A stretch of 64,000 bases of DNA from NCBI GenBank assembly GCA_964543545.1, contig CAZIYT010000001.1, forward strand, positions 1 to 64,000, written 5' to 3'. A program made the translations under genes and the position numbers. The notes under the pieces are model-generated. The model saw only the letters and a list, made by a program, of their open reading frames with translations, did not search any database and was not told where the DNA came from. The stretch is from UBA4416 sp964543545. GTDB lineage: Bacteria > Bacteroidota > Bacteroidia > B-17B0 > Aurantibacillaceae. Within the stretch, counting starts at the first letter, position 1. Each line of letters starts with the position of its first letter. Of the stretch, positions 60,030 to 64,000 are shown one piece after another.

Positions 60030-61928
60030 TTACTTCAATACAGGCAACACGATGCTCGAGGCATTCACCGCATCGTGGTAGAGCTTGATATCCGATTTAA
60101 CAAAATCCTTATCGTCGCAGTGGTAAATATCCACAAACTGCTGCGGGTTCCTATCTGCCAAAGGAAACCAGGAGCTTTGTACCTGGATCATCAGGCGATG
60201 GCCTTTCTTAAAAGTATGCGCGATATCTGGTAAATCAAATTTTACGGTCGTTACTTTTCCTGGTTCGAAAGCTTCGGGCTTTTCGAAGCTGTTACGGTAC
60301 CTGCCGCGCATGATCTCTCCGCGCACCAGCATTTCGTATGAGTCCATCAGGTATTCCTTCCCGGCTCCTTTCCCGTCTTTCAGGCTGTCATACTCAAAAC
60401 CCTCAGGAAATACATCAATGACCTTCACCACGAAATCGGCATCAGTAGTCGAGATCGCCACTTTCAGATCGGCGGTTAAGGTGCCTGCCAGGGTAAGATC
60501 ATTTTCCAACACTTCGGTTTTAAAGGTGATGACGTCCGTCCTTCTTTCTGCAAAGCGCTGATCGTCGGTCATGTATTCCCTGGTCCGGTACTCGAGTACA
60601 TCTTCTGTATACGGAACCGGTTTTGCAGGATCGCTGGTATATTGCGTGAAGCCGTTATTAGAGCTAGGCTTGCTGAAGGTCATCCGTGCTTTTTCGTTGA
60701 AGTACACGGGCGTTGCCACCACTTCTTTCGGTGGCCATGCGGCAAGGCTTCTCCATGTATTTTCTCCCGTAAAAAAGATCGTAGCTTCTGCAAGCTTCTC
60801 CAGAGAGCCTTTGCCTTTCAGGTAATAATTGAAAAAAGGAATTTCGATGTTATTCTGAAAATACTCCGAGGTCTTGCTGCCAAAGCGCACATTACCCAGG
60901 TAGCTTCCGTCTCCTTTCGACCAGCCGCCGTGGAACCATGGCCCCATCACAATTCTGTTAGTGGTGGCAGGGCATTGCTTTTCAATAGCTTCATACAAGC
61001 GCCAGGCACCGTAGCAGTCTTCTGCATCAAACAGGCCGCCCACGGTAAGGATCGCCGGCTTGATATTTTTGCAACCTGTGCGTGCATCGCGCGCTTTCCA
61101 CCAGGCATCGTAGTTCGGGTGGTTCATCAGGTCTGTCCAGAACAGGATGCTGTCGCCCATCAGTTTGCTGAAGTTTTTCAGAGCGCCGGTTTCCAGATAA
61201 AATTTATATTGATCTTTGGTGTAGTAGTCAAATCCCTTAGGACCGATGGTGGTTGGCTTTGGACGCGGCTGCCCGAATCCCGAATAAAAATTAAAGGCAT
61301 CGCCCAGCATAAAAGCGCCGTTGTGGTGAAAGTCATCCCCCATGAACCACTCCGTCACCGGGGCCTGCGGGCTCACCGCTTTGATCGCCGGATGCCCGCT
61401 CAGGGCGGCCATCGTGGAATAGAAGCCCGGGTAGGACGTCCCGAAAACACCAACATTGCCATTGTTGTTCGGTATATTTTTCACCAGCCAGTCTACCGCG
61501 TCGTAGGTATCGCTGGCTTCGTCAATATCCGTTTTCTTTTTCTTGTCCGGGTTAAAAGGACGCACATCCATAAAGGTGCCTTCGCTCATCCAGCGCCCGC
61601 GCACATCCTGGATCACGATGATATAGCCTTCTTTCAGGTATTCGCGCCAGTGGAACTGCCACAAACGCGGCTGGAACTTATCTTCTCCATAAGGTGCGCA
61701 GGAATAAGGCGTGCGGATCATCAGGAAAGGGTGCTTCTCTTTCGCGGCTGTCGTTCCTGTCGCAGCATCTTTCGGTGCGTATACGGCAGTAAATAATTTC
61801 GCCCCATCGCGCATGGCAATGGTATATTCTTTTTTGGCGTAATGCTCTTTTACCCATTGCTCATTAATGGTTTGGGCATGGCTGTATACAGCAACAGCGA
61901 TCAGTAAAGTTGAGAGAAGACGTTTCAT
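60030..61928 (-). CDS. CocE/NonD family secreted hydrolase (X-Pro dipeptidyl-peptidase-like)
   Basis: A 632-residue exported enzyme (signal peptide to about residue 19). An alpha/beta hydrolase domain (about 40-400) has nucleophile Ser165 in GTSYPG (163-168), RTPYSCAPYG and VIQDVRGRWMSEG, features of the S15/CocE family; the C-terminal jelly-roll (about 420-632) includes VTTVKFDLPDIAHTFKKGHRLMIQVQSSWFPL (read in parts). Related enzymes are alpha-amino-acid ester hydrolases or X-Pro dipeptidyl peptidases. The exact substrate is unclear. Confidence 0.92.
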   Translation of the reverse strand: MKRLLSTLLIAVAVYSHAQTINEQWVKEHYAKKEYTIAMRDGAKLFTAVYAPKDAATGTTAAKEKHPFLMIRTPYSCAPYGEDKFQPRLWQFHWREYLKEGYIIVIQDVRGRWMSEGTFMDVRPFNPDKKKKTDIDEASDTYDAVDWLVKNIPNNNGNVGVFGTSYPGFYSTMAALSGHPAIKAVSPQAPVTEWFMGDDFHHNGAFMLGDAFNFYSGFGQPRPKPTTIGPKGFDYYTKDQYKFYLETGALKNFSKLMGDSILFWTDLMNHPNYDAWWKARDARTGCKNIKPAILTVGGLFDAEDCYGAWRLYEAIEKQCPATTNRIVMGPWFHGGWSKGDGSYLGNVRFGSKTSEYFQNNIEIPFFNYYLKGKGSLEKLAEATIFFTGENTWRSLAAWPPKEVVATPVYFNEKARMTFSKPSSNNGFTQYTSDPAKPVPYTEDVLEYRTREYMTDDQRFAERRTDVITFKTEVLENDLTLAGTLTADLKVAISTTDADFVVKVIDVFPEGFEYDSLKDGKGAGKEYLMDSYEMLVRGEIMRGRYRNSFEKPEAFEPGKVTTVKFDLPDIAHTFKKGHRLMIQVQSSWFPLADRNPQQFVDIYHCDDKDFVKSDIKLYHDAVNASSIVLPVLK

Positions 61929-61985
61929 GGATAAAAAATAGTGTGTTTAAATGTATGAAAAAAGCTTAAAATCCCGGGCTCTTTC

Positions 61986-62015
61986 TTGCCTTATTGCAGA
62001 ATAATTTTAACTTTG
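61986..62015 (+). promoter_or_regulatory. Bacteroidota-type promoter for the DUF2147 gene
   Basis: TTG at 61986-61988, a 19-bp spacer, then TAACTTTG at 62008-62015, a perfect TAnnTTTG match. The start codon at 62034 follows 18 bp later. This is one of the two clearest promoters in the window and rules out the earlier in-frame ATG at 61986. Confidence 0.65.
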
Positions 62016-62033
62016 GTAGTAAATCAAAAAACT

Positions 62034-62447
62034 ATGAAACAGCTCTTATTAACTTCCGCACTCTTCGTCTCCTCCCTGGTGTTTTCACAAGCCAAGGCAG
62101 ACGATATCATTGGTACCTACATGACCGACAAGAACGAAGGCATGGTAGAGATCACCAAAAAAGACAGCAAATATTACGGCAAGCTCACCTGGACCAAAAC
62201 GCCGGGCAAGCTCGATGAGAACAATCCGGACAAGGCCCAACGCACTGAAAAACTCGCCGGCAAGGAGATCCTGAAAGATTTTAATTTTGACGATGGCACC
62301 TGGGAAGACGGCACCATCTACGATCCTAAGAATGGCAAGACCTACAGCTGCAAGATTACGCGCGATGAGAAAGGCAACCTGAATGTCCGCGGCTTTATCG
62401 GCGTTTCCATGATTGGCAGAACCGCCTTTTGGGTGAAGGTGAAATGA
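62034..62447 (+). CDS. DUF2147 family exported protein
   Basis: A 137-residue protein with a signal peptide (to about residue 18, LVFSQA) and the DUF2147 domain: GTYMTDKNEGMVEITKKDSKYYGKLTW (read in parts), DENNPDKAQRTEKLAG, DGTIYDPKNGKTYSCKI and NVRGFIGVSMIGRTAFW. The fold is lipocalin-like; function is unknown, and the family is widespread in Bacteroidota and Proteobacteria. A strong promoter lies just upstream, and the gene seems to be transcribed alone. Confidence 0.93.
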   Translation: MKQLLLTSALFVSSLVFSQAKADDIIGTYMTDKNEGMVEITKKDSKYYGKLTWTKTPGKLDENNPDKAQRTEKLAGKEILKDFNFDDGTWEDGTIYDPKNGKTYSCKITRDEKGNLNVRGFIGVSMIGRTAFWVKVK

Positions 62448-62460
62448 GTAGTTTTACGCG

Positions 62461-62491
62461 TTGACAAGAGTGCTTTAATAGCATACTTTTA
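62461..62491 (+). promoter_or_regulatory. Bacteroidota-type promoter for the small secreted protein
   Basis: TTG at 62461-62463, a 20-bp spacer, then TACTTTTA at 62484-62491 (7/8 match to TAnnTTTG). The ATG at 62519 is 27 bp downstream. Confidence 0.55.
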
Positions 62492-62518
62492 TCAGATAAC
62501 CATTAAAACGTACAAACT

Positions 62519-62932
62519 ATGAAAACAATTTTTTCAAAAACATTGATTGTAGCAGTTACATTACTTGCCGGCTTATTCCTGCCAGGAAAAATTCTTGCCC
62601 AACCCTTTCCTGTAAACAATCACTTGGGATGTCCTATTAATATTAAAATCGACGTTTTCCAGCAAGGCTTTCAGCCGGGACATGAAGGCCCCTGTTACCA
62701 CGAATCATCTGCAACGGCTACAATACCTCCCGGCGGTACTTTCTTATTTCCCATCACCGTGGCACCATCTTATAGGATTTGTGATATTATTGTAACGGTT
62801 ACCGACGTAGATGGCATCAGCATTCCGCCGCTGTCTTCCAATCTTTCATCTCCGCCTGTAACTGGTCCTGGTGCCGGATGCGCGCCCATGCTAACGATAA
62901 ATGTATCGCCCGGCGGGGCAGACGTCAATTAA
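62519..62932 (+). CDS. Small secreted protein of unknown function
   Basis: A 137-residue protein with a signal peptide (to about residue 27, KILAQ). The mature part is beta-rich with four Cys (GCPIN, GPCYH, YRICD, GCAPM), consistent with disulfides, and a Gly/Pro/Ser-rich end without a T9SS or anchor motif. It has its own promoter and terminator. No family is recognised. Confidence 0.75.
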   Translation: MKTIFSKTLIVAVTLLAGLFLPGKILAQPFPVNNHLGCPINIKIDVFQQGFQPGHEGPCYHESSATATIPPGGTFLFPITVAPSYRICDIIVTVTDVDGISIPPLSSNLSSPPVTGPGAGCAPMLTINVSPGGADVN

Positions 62933-62980
62933 TAAATCAGAGTTAAAAATGTCGGGAAGAGAATTCCCGGGTGTTTATTA

Positions 62981-63017
62981 AAAAAGGCAGGCAAACATAG
63001 AGTTTACCTGCCTTTTT
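62981..63017. terminator. Bidirectional intrinsic terminator
   Basis: AAAAAGGCAGG ... CCTGCCTTTTT stem with inner AAAC/GTTT pairing and one mismatch, between convergent genes. Confidence 0.88.
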
Positions 63018-63042
63018 AGTTTTGGTACCTAACGACCCTTGT

Positions 63043-64000
63043 TTAGTAATCCAGCAATTCTTTAATCGCCACTTCCACCTTATCGGCGTTGGGCAGCATG
63101 GTTTTTTCCAAAGTCGAATTTAATGGGATGGCCGGCAGATTCTCAGCGCCGATCACTCTCACCGGGGCATCCAGCTTTTTGAAGCAGGCCTGTGAGATGC
63201 GGGAAGCGATGCTTTGCGCAAAACCATTGTAAACAGGCTCTTCCGTGAGCACCATGCATTTGCCGTGCTTAGCAGCGCTTTCAAAGATTGCCTGCTCATC
63301 AATAGGTGCAAGGGTCCGCAAATCGATGATCTCTACCTGCCCTTCAAATTTTTTGGCTGCGCTCTTTGCCCAGTAAACACCCATGCCATAGGTAATAATG
63401 GTCAGGGACTTGCCTTTGGCAACGTTTTCTTCGGAAGCCTGCTGAACCATGCGCGCCTTCCCGAAAGGGATTACATAATCTTCGTCCGGCTCAATGGTTT
63501 TGGCATCTTCCGTTCCTTTAATCTTGCTCCAGTAAAGGCCTTTATGTTCGAGCATTACCACCGGGTTCGGATCGTAGAAGGCAGATTTCATCAGGCCTTT
63601 GAGATCGGCACCGGTACTTGGGTAAGCAATTTTAATTCCTTTGATATTGGCCAGCACACTCTCTACAGAGCTGGAGTGGTAAGGGCCGCCGCTTCCGTAA
63701 GCGCCGATAGGCACACGGATGATGCAGCTCACCGGCCATTTGCCGTTACTTAAAAAGCAGGAGCGGCTGACTTCGGTAAACAATTGATTTAAGCCCGGCC
63801 AGATGTAATCGGCAAATTGAACTTCTACGATAGGCTTCAGGCCTACAGCGCTCATCCCCACGGTGCTTCCAATGATAAAGGCTTCCTGGATCGGTGTGTT
63901 GAAGACACGCTCGTCGCCAAATTTTTGCGCGAGGGTAGCCGCTTCGCGGAATACACCGCCTAAGCGCTTGCCCACATCCTGCCCGTATAACAAGGCTTCC
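63043..64000 (-). CDS. 2-oxoacid (branched-chain) dehydrogenase E1, beta half, truncated by the window edge
   Basis: At least 319 residues in frame, open to position 64000, so the N-terminal part lies beyond the window. It is the E1 beta region of a 2-oxoisovalerate-type dehydrogenase, which decarboxylates branched-chain 2-oxoacids with thiamine diphosphate. Visible are FGDERVFNTPIQEAFIIG (with the Glu that activates ThDP), GLKPIVEVQFADYIWPGLNQL, RVPIGAYGSGGPYHSSS and VEIIDLRTLAPID. A run-on LLYGQDVGKR at the edge with no start there suggests the fused alpha-beta form found in Bacteroidota. A terminator follows the stop. Confidence 0.88.
   Translation of the reverse strand, partial: EALLYGQDVGKRLGGVFREAATLAQKFGDERVFNTPIQEAFIIGSTVGMSAVGLKPIVEVQFADYIWPGLNQLFTEVSRSCFLSNGKWPVSCIIRVPIGAYGSGGPYHSSSVESVLANIKGIKIAYPSTGADLKGLMKSAFYDPNPVVMLEHKGLYWSKIKGTEDAKTIEPDEDYVIPFGKARMVQQASEENVAKGKSLTIITYGMGVYWAKSAAKKFEGQVEIIDLRTLAPIDEQAIFESAAKHGKCMVLTEEPVYNGFAQSIASRISQACFKKLDAPVRVIGAENLPAIPLNSTLEKTMLPNADKVEVAIKELLDY

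Noticed and set aside
60642..61796. 384-residue open frame on the plus strand
   Set aside because: It lies fully inside and antisense to the CocE-type hydrolase gene, which has clear family motifs. The antisense frame has no recognised domain and an odd His/Arg-rich composition typical of shadow frames.

Overview
The window is chromosomal DNA from a free-living member of the Bacteroidota, probably of the Chitinophagales/Sphingobacteriales type. The evidence is direct. Three secreted proteins carry the C-terminal type IX secretion (T9SS) sorting domain. Several genes are preceded by the Bacteroidota promoter form TTG-N19/20-TAnnTTTG, and strong Shine-Dalgarno sites are generally absent. Other Bacteroidota traits are a bacillithiol gene (bshC), a carboxypeptidase-regulatory-domain TonB receptor, many exported proteins with MKK...AQ-type signal peptides, and a fused-type 2-oxoacid dehydrogenase E1 at the right edge. 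No rRNA, CRISPR array, insertion sequence or prophage is visible. The only RNA gene seen is tRNA-Phe.

Layout: 1-377 is a REP-like palindrome and repeat patch. 378-4820 holds small unknowns, a GNAT acetyltransferase, thymidine kinase and an M28 peptidase. 4821-10305 is a minus-strand run: envelope proteins, acyl-CoA carboxylase beta subunit and a RhlE-type RNA helicase. 10378-18068 holds pgeF, a small CxxC membrane protein, a T9SS alpha/beta hydrolase, DUF2071, bshC and a large T9SS metalloprotease. 18555-25310 is a MukBEF-like (Mks) condensin operon. 25614-31999 holds a thioredoxin-like protein, three small DUF/VOC genes, an archaemetzincin-transglutaminase pair and a T9SS SGNH hydrolase. 32025-34098 holds an ORF6N protein, a TauE/SafE transporter and a PabA/TrpG-type amidotransferase. 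34352-40907 is an envelope and cofactor block: PpiD-like foldase, FAD/NAD protein, small membrane protein, LptC, outer-membrane barrel and CoaX. It is followed by tRNA-Phe. 41105-52607 is a looser, accessory-looking stretch with three AraC regulators, a serine hydrolase, a WG-repeat protein, VOC/DUF1569, a siderophore-interacting-type reductase, an EVE-like protein and a copper-storage-type four-helix protein. 52631-64000 holds a halogenase-like flavoprotein, dprA, a TonB receptor, a Bax-inhibitor-1 protein, hemL, a CocE-type hydrolase, DUF2147, a small secreted protein and the E1 dehydrogenase, which is cut by the window edge.

The strongest candidate for something under-described is the condensin operon at 18555-25310. 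Its kleisin-like (MksF), MksE-like and SMC-like (MksB) genes lie in the standard order. No MksG/JetD nuclease gene follows before the terminator, so it does not look like a complete Wadjet anti-plasmid system. A fourth gene, for an exported tetratricopeptide/DUF6624-like protein, is inserted between mksE and mksB. A periplasmic protein inside a DNA-condensation operon is unexpected and may point to a link between the cell envelope and chromosome organisation. Secondary points are a putative domain insertion inside the catalytic domain of the T9SS metalloprotease, a perfect dyad overlapping the predicted bshC promoter, a translationally coupled archaemetzincin lipoprotein/transglutaminase pair, and an orphan halogenase-like enzyme. 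All assignments come from reading motifs by eye; no database search was run.
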